Of a stretch of 64,000 nucleotides of DNA, positions 44,520 through 53,205 are shown piece by piece. The stretch lies in NCBI GenBank assembly GCA_963722295.1, contig CAVRLB010000002.1:186001-250000 (forward strand), written 5' to 3'. Numbering within the stretch: position 1 is the first letter of the stretch; the number at the start of each line of letters is the position of its first letter. Under the pieces are notes generated by a model that was given only the letters and a program-made list of their open reading frames with translations, searched no databases and was not told the origin of the DNA. The translations under genes and the position numbers were made by a program. The DNA comes from Brooklawnia sp032229645. Lineage in GTDB: Bacteria; Actinomycetota; Actinomycetes; Propionibacteriales; Propionibacteriaceae.

Positions 44520-45500
44520 TCAGGCCAAGGCATCGACTAGGCAGTAGACCTTGCCCGGTGCAGGATCCGGAAGCGACATTGCGTAATCGGGCAGGGAGCA
44601 GGCCGAGGCATCCGTACCGGTCAGTTCGTTCTCGATCTTGAAGTATGCATTCGGATCGGTACAGGCGGCCTCAACCCAGTCGCCGGTGACAGGATCGTCC
44701 GAATAGCAGACGCCGATATCGAAAACCGGTGAGACGCAAATGCTCAAATTGGTGAACTGACTGCCGAGATAACCGGTCTGGTAGTACCTCATATAGTCAC
44801 TCGTCGGGCATTCGCTGGGCCCGTTGGTCACCGTTGCGACCTGCCACTTGAACTGGCCTGCCAGATGGCAGTCGACGACCTGGTGGCTGGACGAGATGCT
44901 GCCGTCCGCGTTCGGCGTGGCACCAGGGACCTCGACAAACTGGATGCACTGGCCCACTTCGAGCTCGTCGATCTGCGTGCCACCGGTGGCCGGGGCGCTC
45001 GGCACAGTCGGCGCCGAAGCCCCGCCTTGCGTCTCAACGGACACCGGGGACGTCGGGTCGCCGTTGAGCCGCGTCAGCGCCCACGCCGCAGCGATCGCGA
45101 GGATCAGGAGGATGGCGCCTATTGCGATCCACTTGCCCTTACCACCCTTGCCGGCCGGAGGCGCCGGCGGAAACTGGCCACCAGGAGGACCGCCTGCGCC
45201 GTAGTACGGCTGACCAGATCCCGGTGGCTGCTGCCCGTAGCCACCGAAGTTCGGCTGGCCGGACGGGCCCGACGCGTACTGACCACCCGCCTCTGCCGGG
45301 TATGGGCCCGACGATGGATATCCGCTTTGCCCATCGGCCTGGCCGGGGGGCTGTGCGCCGGTGTTCTGAGCGCTCCAGCCGGCACTGCCCGGGTACTGGG
45401 ACGAGTAGCCTGACCCACCCCGGTTGGGCAGTGGCGGCGGCTGCTGTCCCTGCGGAGCGCCTGTGGGCTGGCCGTCCGGGCCATAGTTCTGATTCGACAT
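44520..45500 (-). CDS. Proline/glycine-rich membrane protein with C-terminal LppU/septum-formation-like domain
   Basis: 326 residues. About 120 N-terminal residues are low-complexity Gly/Pro/Gln/Tyr, cytosolic. One membrane helix follows (WIAIGAILLILAIAAAWAL), then an extracytoplasmic domain with VGQCIQFVEVPG, VVDCHLAGQFKWQVA and several more cysteines likely in disulfides. This architecture matches the LppU/SCO3897 and septum-formation groups, whose biochemical role is unknown. AAGGA before ATG 45500. Located between hpt and folE. Confidence 0.7.
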   Translation of the reverse strand: MSNQNYGPDGQPTGAPQGQQPPPLPNRGGSGYSSQYPGSAGWSAQNTGAQPPGQADGQSGYPSSGPYPAEAGGQYASGPSGQPNFGGYGQQPPGSGQPYYGAGGPPGGQFPPAPPAGKGGKGKWIAIGAILLILAIAAAWALTRLNGDPTSPVSVETQGGASAPTVPSAPATGGTQIDELEVGQCIQFVEVPGATPNADGSISSSHQVVDCHLAGQFKWQVATVTNGPSECPTSDYMRYYQTGYLGSQFTNLSICVSPVFDIGVCYSDDPVTGDWVEAACTDPNAYFKIENELTGTDASACSLPDYAMSLPDPAPGKVYCLVDALA

Positions 45501-45592
45501 GTCGTCCTTCGCTCATTCGGGCCGCACGGCGGGTAAGGAAAGCCTAGCGATGCCCGGCCCATCGACCGGCTACTCTCAGACCAGCATCTGCG

Positions 45593-46144
45593 TCACGAAT
45601 AGACGTGTGGTGCCAGCGTCGCCACGTCGGTCAGGTTCCGATAGCGACCGTCGTAGTCAAGTCCGTAACCGACGACGAATTCGGTGGGAATGTCGAAGCC
45701 GATATAGCGCACATCGACTGCCGAGGTGATGGCGTCCGGTTTGCGGAACATCGTCATGACCTCAATGCTCGCGGGCTCGCGCGACCGCAAATTCTGGATC
45801 AGGTAGCTCAATGTCAGGCCGGTGTCGATGATGTCTTCGACGATCAACACGTCGCGTCCGGTGATATCGGTGGTGAGGTCCTTGAGAATACGCACCACCC
45901 CGGAGCTCTGCGTGCCCGACCCGTATGAGGAAATAGCCATCCAATCGATGCGACAGTGTGACTTCATGGCACGGGTCAGGTCGGACATGACCATCATGGC
46001 GCCATTGAGGACACCCACCATCAAGAGTTCGCGGCCAACATATTCCGCATCGATTTGTGCTGCCAACTCGGCGATTCTGTCTTGGACCTGCTGCGAGGTC
46101 AACAATACGTGTGCAAGATCTTCGGTAATATCTGCGGCGTCCAC
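45593..46144 (-). CDS. hpt: Hypoxanthine phosphoribosyltransferase
   Basis: 183-residue purine salvage enzyme. PRPP-binding motif is VLIVEDIIDTGLTLSYL; the substrate end is GFDIPTEFVVGYGLDYD and the N-terminal part contains LMVGVLNGAMMVMSDL. The GTG start immediately follows the tilS stop, so the pair is coupled. Confidence 0.95.
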   Translation of the reverse strand: MDAADITEDLAHVLLTSQQVQDRIAELAAQIDAEYVGRELLMVGVLNGAMMVMSDLTRAMKSHCRIDWMAISSYGSGTQSSGVVRILKDLTTDITGRDVLIVEDIIDTGLTLSYLIQNLRSREPASIEVMTMFRKPDAITSAVDVRYIGFDIPTEFVVGYGLDYDGRYRNLTDVATLAPHVYS

Positions 46145-47155
46145 TCAGCAGATCCTAGCGCCCGCTCCGCCGACGATGTGCGGCGTCCGGCCGAGACGCA
46201 GGACGCCCTCGACGCGCGTCACCCGGAAACCGCCGGGCAGGTCGATGCCTGCCTGACCATGCCAATCGTTCACCAATGCCTGTACTGCTCGCAGGTGGGC
46301 GTATGACGGCTGGTCCACGCCGCCGGCGATCAGCCAGCCGCGCAAGACCCGTGCGGAGATCGCCTCGGGCGTACCGCGCAGCACACTGACCGCGAGCCCC
46401 TCACCGACTGCGGGCAGCAGCGGCGCCGCGATCTCATCGAGCGCGTCCGCGTCCTGCCGGGCGATCGCCGCGGTACGTGCGAGTGCCTCGGCGATGCCGG
46501 GCCCGAGTTCGGCTTCCAGCATCGGCAGCACGTTACGCCGCACCCGCACCCGGGCGAAGCTCGGATCGTCGTTCTGCGGATCCGACCAGATGTCCAGTCC
46601 CCACTCGCGGCAGGCTTGTGCAGTCGTCGTCCTGCGCACCCCGAGCAGCGGACGAAGAAATCGCGGGCCGGCACCGAAGGCCGCCGGCATCCCCGCCAAC
46701 GAACGAGTCCCCGATCCCCTGGCAAGGCCGAGCAGCACTGTCTCGGCCTGGTCGTCCAATGTGTGGCCGAGCAGGACGAGCGATTCCGGCCCGGCAAGCT
46801 CGCACAGCGCGGCATAGCGGGCCCGGCGGGCGGCAGCCTCCAGGCCGTCCGCCGAATCGGCGGCCACCTGCACGCGGCGGATCCTGACCTCCACACCGAT
46901 CGCCTGGAGCCGTTCAGCCACGCGCAAGGCCACCTCGGCCGAGCCGGCCTGCAAACCGTGGTCGATCACCACCGCACTTGCCACCGGCGGTCGACTGCCG
47001 CCACTCCTGGCAAGCTGGGCCACCGCGCGCGCCACCGCCATCGAGTCGGCCCCTCCGGAGCAGGCCACCACCACCGGCCTATCATCGGCGGGCAGCACCG
47101 CACGGACCGCCTGGACGATCTGCAGGCCCGCCGGGCCCAGTGCGCGCCTAGCCAT
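46145..47155 (-). CDS. tilS: tRNA(Ile)-lysidine synthetase
   Basis: 336-residue enzyme that adds lysine to C34 of tRNA-Ile(CAU) so that it reads AUA. The N-type ATP pyrophosphatase loop SGGADS is at residues 33-38, with GHTLDDQAETVLLGL and ARGSGTRSLAGM later. Start ATG 47155 overlaps the end of the metalloprotease gene by 8 bases. Upstream of hpt as in most actinobacteria. Confidence 0.93.
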   Translation of the reverse strand: MARRALGPAGLQIVQAVRAVLPADDRPVVVACSGGADSMAVARAVAQLARSGGSRPPVASAVVIDHGLQAGSAEVALRVAERLQAIGVEVRIRRVQVAADSADGLEAAARRARYAALCELAGPESLVLLGHTLDDQAETVLLGLARGSGTRSLAGMPAAFGAGPRFLRPLLGVRRTTTAQACREWGLDIWSDPQNDDPSFARVRVRRNVLPMLEAELGPGIAEALARTAAIARQDADALDEIAAPLLPAVGEGLAVSVLRGTPEAISARVLRGWLIAGGVDQPSYAHLRAVQALVNDWHGQAGIDLPGGFRVTRVEGVLRLGRTPHIVGGAGARIC

Positions 47156-48173
47156 TGCCCGCCATGCGTTCGCACCACCGGTCGGGGTGCAGCAGTTCGT
47201 CCATCGAAGGAAGGGCATCCGGCCCGCTGAACGCCTCGTTCAACAGTTCCACGCCACCGATGCGGATCACCCGGCGGCAGAACGCGGCTCCCTCGGCATA
47301 CTGAGCGAGTTTGGCGTCCATGCCCATCAGCTTGTTGAGCAGTGCGGGGATGCCGCTCGGTGAACGCCGGTTCTGGAATCTGGCGCGAATCGTCGCGACC
47401 GATGACATCAGCCGTCTGCCGCTGCGGTCCATCATCACATCGGCATGCCCTTCCAGCAGGGACATCGCGGCATTGACCTGAGCCAGCGCGGTCACAGTTG
47501 CCTGGGACGAGAACGCGTTCAACACCCGCATGCTCGCCGGGCGCTTCTCGCGGCGGTCGGCGCGGATCTGGTGAAGCCGGGCCGGCAGATCATCCCAGAT
47601 CGCCTCGTCCTCGGCGTCGGCGATCGCCCGGGTGCGCTCTGCTATGTAGCTGGGCAGCCAGCTGGCGTTGGCGAATTGGACGCGGTGGGTTTGCTCGTGC
47701 AGGACCACCCACATCCGGAAGTCCGCGGGCGGCACCTTGAGCTGCTGCTCGACCGCCATGATCGTCGGGGCCACGAGATAGAGCGTGGGCTGAGCACCGA
47801 ACGGATCGTATTGGCCGAGGATCCGGCCACCGAGCATCCCGAGCACGACCCCGATGCTCGCGCCACGAGTCAGACCGGCCGCGGCCGCCACCGGGTTGGC
47901 GGGCCTGGCTCCGGTGAGCGGTGCCAGCATCTGTTGTGCGGTGAGGGCGTTCGCCCGCACGATTGTGGCCCGGTCGACGATCAGTTCCCTGGCTTCGCCC
48001 GCGTGCGGGAGCCTGGTGGTTTCGACTATCGCCTCGGCCGTCCGCCTGGCATCTGCCCGCAACTCGGCCACCAACTGCTCGCGCTCGGTGCGGCTGCCGC
48101 GCGCGCCGGGAGCCACCAGCCGTCGTCCGGTCTGTGCGGCGACGTCCCAATCGATCCACGGCAGCGAAGTCAT
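47148..48173 (-). CDS. Zinc-dependent metalloprotease family protein (F420-biosynthesis-associated type)
   Basis: 341-residue protein with the metal motif HEQTH in VVLHEQTHRVQFAN and an otherwise helical make-up. It matches the actinobacterial family named coenzyme F420 biosynthesis associated or zinc-dependent metalloprotease, usually found between dacB and tilS. Function unknown. ATG at 48173 has GGAGA close upstream; an in-frame GTG at 48191 overlaps the dacB stop as GTGA and is an equally possible start. Confidence 0.82.
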   Translation of the reverse strand: MTSLPWIDWDVAAQTGRRLVAPGARGSRTEREQLVAELRADARRTAEAIVETTRLPHAGEARELIVDRATIVRANALTAQQMLAPLTGARPANPVAAAAGLTRGASIGVVLGMLGGRILGQYDPFGAQPTLYLVAPTIMAVEQQLKVPPADFRMWVVLHEQTHRVQFANASWLPSYIAERTRAIADAEDEAIWDDLPARLHQIRADRREKRPASMRVLNAFSSQATVTALAQVNAAMSLLEGHADVMMDRSGRRLMSSVATIRARFQNRRSPSGIPALLNKLMGMDAKLAQYAEGAAFCRRVIRIGGVELLNEAFSGPDALPSMDELLHPDRWCERMAGNG

Positions 48174-48187
48174 GGTCTCCAGGGTAT

Positions 48188-49609
48188 TCACGCGGCGCAG
48201 TTGCAGCCGGCCAGCGCAGCCGCGACATGGTCGAACCAGGTGCGGACATCCTGATCGGTCGGCAGCCCGTTGCCGATGAAGGCGAACGCGACCAGTGATC
48301 CGTCGCTGGTGGGCGTAAATCCGGCCAGCGACGAGACGCCGTCGAGTGTTCCGGTCTTCGCCCTGACCAGTCCACGCGCAGCAGCGCTCTGCTCGTCCGC
48401 GAACCGGGTGCCCAGCGTCCCGGTGGACGCGGCCACCGGCAGCCCGGCGAGCACCGCGCTGCGTTCCGGGCGGGCAGCAGCCTGCTGCAACGCCGCGACG
48501 AGCGCGGCCGGGGTGATCCTGTTGTTGTTCGACAGCCCGGAACCGTCGGCGATCAGCTGGCCGTCGTCCCACAATCCCAGCTCGGTGAGGCTGGTGGTCA
48601 ATGCCGCGGTGCCCCCTTCGAAACTGCCGGGCTGGCCCTTGCCGATCGCCAACTGCCGCAGCAACACTTCGGCGATGAAATTGTCCGAATGAGTCAGCAT
48701 CTCCTGAACGAGCAGGCCGAGCGGAGCAGAGTCAACGCCGGCCAGTTCGCTGCCGCCCGACCCCGATGCTGCGGCGACCTCACCGTTGACCTCGATACCC
48801 TCGGCACGCAACTGATCGGCGAAGGTCTGGGCTGCTGCCTGTGAACCCGACGATGTGCCCGGCGCGCCGGCCCCCTCGTCCACGGTCAGGGCGCTGATGG
48901 GCGCGACGAATTGTCGATCGCCCTGGGGCCAGTCGGCATGCCAGACCGCACCACCGAAAAGTGAGTCGTCGTAACCCACGCTGACCTGAGCGATGCCCTG
49001 GGCTTTGAGGGCTGCCGCCGTTCTTCGTGCCAGATCGGCCGTGTTGGGTAGCTCGATGGTCGCAGACGCGCCGTAGCTGGTAGCAGTCGACGCCAACAAC
49101 GGGTCGCCGCCGCCGACCAGCACGATCGCGTTCGGGGATGTCATTACCACCGATGTCGTGAAGCGGTGCTCGGCGCCCAGCGCATCAATTATCGCTGTCG
49201 CAGTCATCACCTTGAGGGTGGAGGCCGGCGCGAGCGGCGTGTGTGCATCGGACTCGAAGCTCAACCCGTTGCCGTCCAGATCGGCGATCGCACCCCCGTA
49301 GCTGCCCGGCAACGTGGGCTGGTTGGCGGCCAGCACGGCAGCCACCTGCTGGGCATCGACGCCTTGATAGACGGGCTCGCTCGCCTGACCGATCACACCG
49401 TTTCCTGCTGGCGCGTCCTGGATGCCAGCGATGATCTGCGGGTCGAGGCTCGGGTCGCCCCCGTCGACCCGCCAGCCCTGAGCGCGGGCCAGGGGGCCGG
49501 CCGCGAAGGCGGCCGCGGCCACCAATAACGCGACGGTGCATGCCCAGACCAGCCAACCCGTCCACAGTGGGAGCCGCATTCGCCGGGTCTGTCCGGAGTT
49601 CTTCGCCAC
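48188..49609 (-). CDS. dacB: D-alanyl-D-alanine carboxypeptidase/endopeptidase DacB (PBP4)
   Basis: 473-residue S13 penicillin-binding protein anchored by one N-terminal membrane helix (WLVWACTVALLVAAAAFAAG). Active-site motifs: SxxK in PASTLKVMT, SxN in HSDNFIAE, KTG in RAKTGTLDG. Divergent from ppa, as in most actinobacteria. A second S13 protein is encoded at 37276-38841. Metalloprotease, tilS and hpt follow in the same operon. Confidence 0.94.
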   Translation of the reverse strand: MAKNSGQTRRMRLPLWTGWLVWACTVALLVAAAAFAAGPLARAQGWRVDGGDPSLDPQIIAGIQDAPAGNGVIGQASEPVYQGVDAQQVAAVLAANQPTLPGSYGGAIADLDGNGLSFESDAHTPLAPASTLKVMTATAIIDALGAEHRFTTSVVMTSPNAIVLVGGGDPLLASTATSYGASATIELPNTADLARRTAAALKAQGIAQVSVGYDDSLFGGAVWHADWPQGDRQFVAPISALTVDEGAGAPGTSSGSQAAAQTFADQLRAEGIEVNGEVAAASGSGGSELAGVDSAPLGLLVQEMLTHSDNFIAEVLLRQLAIGKGQPGSFEGGTAALTTSLTELGLWDDGQLIADGSGLSNNNRITPAALVAALQQAAARPERSAVLAGLPVAASTGTLGTRFADEQSAAARGLVRAKTGTLDGVSSLAGFTPTSDGSLVAFAFIGNGLPTDQDVRTWFDHVAAALAGCNCAA

Positions 49610-49692
49610 CTGACTCCTTTCGAACCTATAACCTAGTGAATGACATTCCCAGTTTCTGGCGTGGGACGTTTCCAGTTTAAGGACGGTTTTCG

Positions 49693-50253
49693 GTGATCGA
49701 CGACTTCCGGGACAGCAACGACGTGGAGCCTCGTGTCGGCATCACGTTCGACATGACGGTTGAGATTCCCCGCGGCACGAAGAACAAGTACGAGATGGAT
49801 CACTCCACCGGGCGTATCCGTTTGGACCGCACGTTGTTCACCTCTACTCAGTATCCCTACGATTACGGTTTCGTCGAGGGCACCCTCGGTGAGGACGGTG
49901 ACCCGCTGGACGCGATGGTGATCGTGGCCGAGCAGACCTTCCCGGGTTGCCTGATCGAGTGCCGCGCAGTCGCTATGTTCCAGATGCAAGACGAGATGGG
50001 CGGCGACGCAAAGGTGCTGTGCATCCCGACCGCCGACACCCGCCGCAACTACCTGGACGATCTGGACACGATCCCGCAGTACATGCTGCTGGAGATCGAA
50101 CACTTCTTCACGGTCTACAAAGACCTGGAGCCCGGCAAGAGCGTCGAAGGCGCGAGCTGGGTCGGCCGCGAGGCCGCCGAAGAAGAGGTGCGCCGCTCGA
50201 TCCAGCGTGCCAAGGGCACGACCTACGAGCACAAGAAGGTTGACTTGCACTGA
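49693..50253 (+). CDS. ppa: Inorganic pyrophosphatase
   Basis: 186-residue soluble family I enzyme. Family motifs: MTVEIPRGTKNKYEMD, TQYPYDYGFVEGTLGEDGDPLDAMV and FFTVYKDLEPGK. GTG at 49693 has AGGA about 8 bases upstream; a GTG at 49723 is also possible and would give a more standard length. Divergent from dacB. The N-terminal 19 residues before the core are unusual if the first start is used. Confidence 0.93.
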   Translation: MIDDFRDSNDVEPRVGITFDMTVEIPRGTKNKYEMDHSTGRIRLDRTLFTSTQYPYDYGFVEGTLGEDGDPLDAMVIVAEQTFPGCLIECRAVAMFQMQDEMGGDAKVLCIPTADTRRNYLDDLDTIPQYMLLEIEHFFTVYKDLEPGKSVEGASWVGREAAEEEVRRSIQRAKGTTYEHKKVDLH

Positions 50254-50260
50254 TGCCACG

Positions 50261-50300
50261 CTGAGGTCCAACGCTGCACTGTGTCAGCGCTGGACCTCAG
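50261..50300. terminator. Hairpin terminator after ppa
   Basis: Arms 50261-50276 and 50285-50300 match at 15 of 16 around an 8-base loop (CTGAGGTCCA stem). The right arm overlaps the 3' end of the convergent Nfu-like gene. No T-tract. Confidence 0.6.
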
Positions 50301-50841
50301 GCACGGAGCGGCGGCGGTGATGACCGGCGTCGACGGCCCTCACGACCACCTGCTCCCCGATCCGTTCGCGGATCTCGTGCTCGATCCGACCATGCATTGT
50401 CAGCCCGGCAGCAGGGCAATGGGCACACGAACCGCTCAACTGCACGTCGACGTCGCCGTGTTCAGCCCGCTTCAATACGATCTGGCCGCCGTGGGAAGCG
50501 ATGAACTGCGCCAGCGTCCGGTCGATGGTGTCTGCGGCGACCACGCCGAGTACCTCGTCGTCCGGTTCGATCTGCCACTGATCCAACCGGTCCGCGGCGG
50601 CATAGATGGCCTGGCGCACGGCAATCCCGTGAAGTTTCCAGCTGGGCTGAGCCAGCCAGGTCCACAGCGCCCGGCGTTCCACCACGGCACGGACGATCAA
50701 CCCACCGGGGGCGATCATTCGACCCAGCTCTGCGGGGGCGCCGACCAGTCGTCCGCAAGCAGGCAGACCATCGGGAAACACCCACCGCATCGCGGTGGCA
50801 TCGGATCCGATTGCTTCCGCATGAAACCCCGGCGCACTCAT
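50284..50841 (-). CDS. NifU/Nfu-family Fe-S protein, third gene of the feo operon
   Basis: 185 residues with an Nfu N-terminal-like half (LIVRAVVERRALWTWLAQ) and a C-terminal NifU domain carrying the CxxC cluster motif in GSCAHCPAAGLTMHGRIE. Such proteins carry or scaffold iron-sulfur clusters. It follows feoB by 16 bases on the same strand. Its place suggests a link between ferrous iron uptake and cluster assembly, or a stand-in for FeoC, which is missing. ATG at 50841 chosen because the family starts there; the longer frame overlaps feoB. Confidence 0.72.
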   Translation of the reverse strand: MSAPGFHAEAIGSDATAMRWVFPDGLPACGRLVGAPAELGRMIAPGGLIVRAVVERRALWTWLAQPSWKLHGIAVRQAIYAAADRLDQWQIEPDDEVLGVVAADTIDRTLAQFIASHGGQIVLKRAEHGDVDVQLSGSCAHCPAAGLTMHGRIEHEIRERIGEQVVVRAVDAGHHRRRSVPEVQR

Positions 50842-50857
50842 TCCTGGTCGCCGTGCC

Positions 50858-52798
50858 TCAGCCGCCCAGTGCAGCGACGATGAGCCTGGTGACGAACGCA
50901 CTGATCCAGGCGAGCGCGGTCATATAGCCGAAGGCTATCGCTGGCCATTTCCACGAACCGGACTCCTTGCGCAGCACCGCGATGGTTGACGTGCACTGCA
51001 ATGCGAAGGCGAAGTAGACCAGCAAAGCCGCTGTCACCGCAGCGGTGAACAGCGGGGTGCCCTCATGAGGACCCGACAGCCAGACCAGCTGGCTCAGATC
51101 GACACCCGGGTTGTCCGGGTCCTGAGCCGAGGCGACTTGACCGAGCGTGGCCACGAAGACCTCGCGGGCGCCCATGGCGCCGAGCAGGCCTACGGTGATG
51201 CGCCAGTCGAAGCCGAGCGGCTCGAAGACAGGCTGAATGGTCTTTCCGACGGTGGCCGCCACAGAATGGTCGATCTGATACGTGGCCACAGCGACCTCGT
51301 CGCTCACATCGACGCCTGCGGCGCTCAGCTGCTCATTGCCGATCACCGGCAGCGAGAGCAGCGCCCACAAGGCCAGCGAGAGAATCAAGATGATGCCGCC
51401 TACCCGACGGACGAAGCCGGTACAGGCATCCCAGATGGCATGTCCAACCTCGCCCGGTCTGGGGACGCGGTAGCTCGGCATTTCCATGTAGAACGGCAGC
51501 GTGGTGCCCTTACCTCCGAGAAGGCGCTTGAAGACCCAGGCGGCAGCCATCGTGCCGGCCACCCCGAGCAGGTACATCCCGAACATCACGAGACCCTGCA
51601 TGCCGAGGAAGCCCAGATGCGAGCCGGAGGGGACCAGCATCGCTATCAACAACGTGTAGACGGGCAGCCGCGCCGAACATGTCATCAAGGGCGCGGTCAT
51701 CATCGTGGCGATCCGGTCGCGCGACGACGGCAGCGTCCGGGTCGACATGATGCCGGGCACCGCGCAGGCCAGCGACGACAGCATCGCGACGAAGGCGCGT
51801 CCCTCCAGGCCGACGTAACCCATCACCCGGTCCATCAAGAAAGCGACCCGCGACATATAGCCGCTCGACTCGAGCAGCGCGATCATGGCGAAGAGCAACC
51901 CGATCTGTGGCAGGAAGACCAGTACCGAGCCGGCGCCGCCGATGACGCCGTCGGCCAGCAATGCCGCCAACCAGCCGATCCCGATATGCGCTCTGACAAG
52001 GCCCGCCAACCAGGCGAAGAAGGTCTCGATGCCACCTTGCATCGGGGCGGCAAGGACGAAGATCACCTGGAAGAACGCGATCATCGTGACGAGAAAGATC
52101 AAGGTGCCGACAACCGGATGCAGCAGTACTGCGTCGATGCGCTGGGTGCGACCATCCACGGCCGGTGGCCGGTAGCCGGCGCTGTGGAGCACCGAGGAGA
52201 TCCAGCCCCGTAGCTGCGGGCCATCGTCGGCCGGAGGTGGAATGACCGGCGCACTCCACTGCTCGAGTTCGGCCAGCGCGTTCTTGAGGTCGTTCAGCTG
52301 TGCCCGGTTGCCGCCGGTGACGACCACCACGGGTGCTCCGACCGCCGACGCGAGCTTCACCGGATCGAGCGAACCATGGCGCCGAACCAGCTCGTCGTTG
52401 AAGGTGAGCACGGCCAGGATCGGTAACCCCAACTGCTGCGCCTGAGCAAGCAGACCCAAAGAACGTTCCAAGCTGGTGGCGTCCATGACGACCAGCAGTC
52501 CGTCGGGACGATCGCCACTGTCGGCATCGAGGGCTGACGCGACCACCTGCTCGTCGGGACTGATCGGCTCGAGAGAATACGAGCCCGGTAGGTCTTCGAC
52601 GATGAAGCTGCGCCCCGCCGCCTTGACCGAGCCGACGGTCTTGCTGACGGTCACGCCCGGATAGTTCGCGACCTTGACGTTGAGACCGCTCAGCGCATTG
52701 AAGAGCGTCGACTTCCCGGCGTTGGGATTGCCGAGCAACGCAATGCGGCGGCCGTCAACGACGGTATCCGTCGACGCTGCTGGGTCATGACACGACAT
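50858..52798 (-). CDS. feoB: Ferrous iron transporter FeoB
   Basis: 646-residue membrane permease with an N-terminal GTPase domain. G1 is GNPNAGKST, G3 is DLPGSYSL. The G4 motif NxxD reads TFND here, so the usual Asn is Thr. The membrane part has the two Gate segments including CSARLPVYTLL. The ATG overlaps the feoA stop as ATGA. Induced by low iron if the DtxR-like box upstream is real. Confidence 0.94.
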   Translation of the reverse strand: MSCHDPAASTDTVVDGRRIALLGNPNAGKSTLFNALSGLNVKVANYPGVTVSKTVGSVKAAGRSFIVEDLPGSYSLEPISPDEQVVASALDADSGDRPDGLLVVMDATSLERSLGLLAQAQQLGLPILAVLTFNDELVRRHGSLDPVKLASAVGAPVVVVTGGNRAQLNDLKNALAELEQWSAPVIPPPADDGPQLRGWISSVLHSAGYRPPAVDGRTQRIDAVLLHPVVGTLIFLVTMIAFFQVIFVLAAPMQGGIETFFAWLAGLVRAHIGIGWLAALLADGVIGGAGSVLVFLPQIGLLFAMIALLESSGYMSRVAFLMDRVMGYVGLEGRAFVAMLSSLACAVPGIMSTRTLPSSRDRIATMMTAPLMTCSARLPVYTLLIAMLVPSGSHLGFLGMQGLVMFGMYLLGVAGTMAAAWVFKRLLGGKGTTLPFYMEMPSYRVPRPGEVGHAIWDACTGFVRRVGGIILILSLALWALLSLPVIGNEQLSAAGVDVSDEVAVATYQIDHSVAATVGKTIQPVFEPLGFDWRITVGLLGAMGAREVFVATLGQVASAQDPDNPGVDLSQLVWLSGPHEGTPLFTAAVTAALLVYFAFALQCTSTIAVLRKESGSWKWPAIAFGYMTALAWISAFVTRLIVAALGG

Positions 52799-53091
52799 CA
52801 GCCGATTCTCACCAGAATCCGATTCGCCTCTTCGGTGCGCAGCAGCATCTGTGAACTGCCGATCCGGAACATCACAGGGTCGCGCAGCGGAGCCCGACGC
52901 ACCAACTCGACCTGCACACCTTCGGCGAAGCCCAGGTCGAACAGCCGACGGCTGATGGCCATATCCGTCTGCTCGGCGAAGCCCGCGATGACGCCGCACT
53001 CGCCGCAGGCCATCTGCCCCATGGGCCGACAGCAGCTGTCGGTGCAGATATTGACGCTGCGCCTGGTCAATTGCGTCGCGATCGAAGTCAC
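52798..53091 (-). CDS. feoA: FeoA domain protein with cysteine-rich N-terminus
   Basis: 97 residues. The SH3-like FeoA domain is at the C-terminal 70 residues (GFAEQTDMAISRRLFDLGF, then VFRIGSSQMLLRTEEA with M for V). Before it lies an unusual segment with six cysteines in pattern CTDSCCRPMGQMACGECG, not part of typical FeoA. GTG at 53091 is chosen because the DtxR-like box ends 5 bases upstream; longer in-frame starts would run through that box. Coupled to feoB. Confidence 0.82.
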   Translation of the reverse strand: MTSIATQLTRRSVNICTDSCCRPMGQMACGECGVIAGFAEQTDMAISRRLFDLGFAEGVQVELVRRAPLRDPVMFRIGSSQMLLRTEEANRILVRIG

Positions 53092-53096
53092 AATGC

Positions 53097-53115
53097 TCAG
53101 GCTAGCATCGCCTAA
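53097..53115 (-). promoter_or_regulatory. DtxR/IdeR-like iron box upstream of feoA
   Basis: Minus-strand TTAGGCGATGCTAGCCTGA matches 14 of 19 positions of the DtxR/IdeR consensus and keeps the TTAGG/CCT arms. Position just before the feoA start fits iron-dependent repression. Confidence 0.6.
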
Positions 53116-53205
53116 TTTCTCCGTCTTCACGGGGCAACGCCTGCGTGCGACATCGACTCGGTCACGAGATGGCCACCGCGCCGTGACCCATGGGACGATG
53201 GGGCC

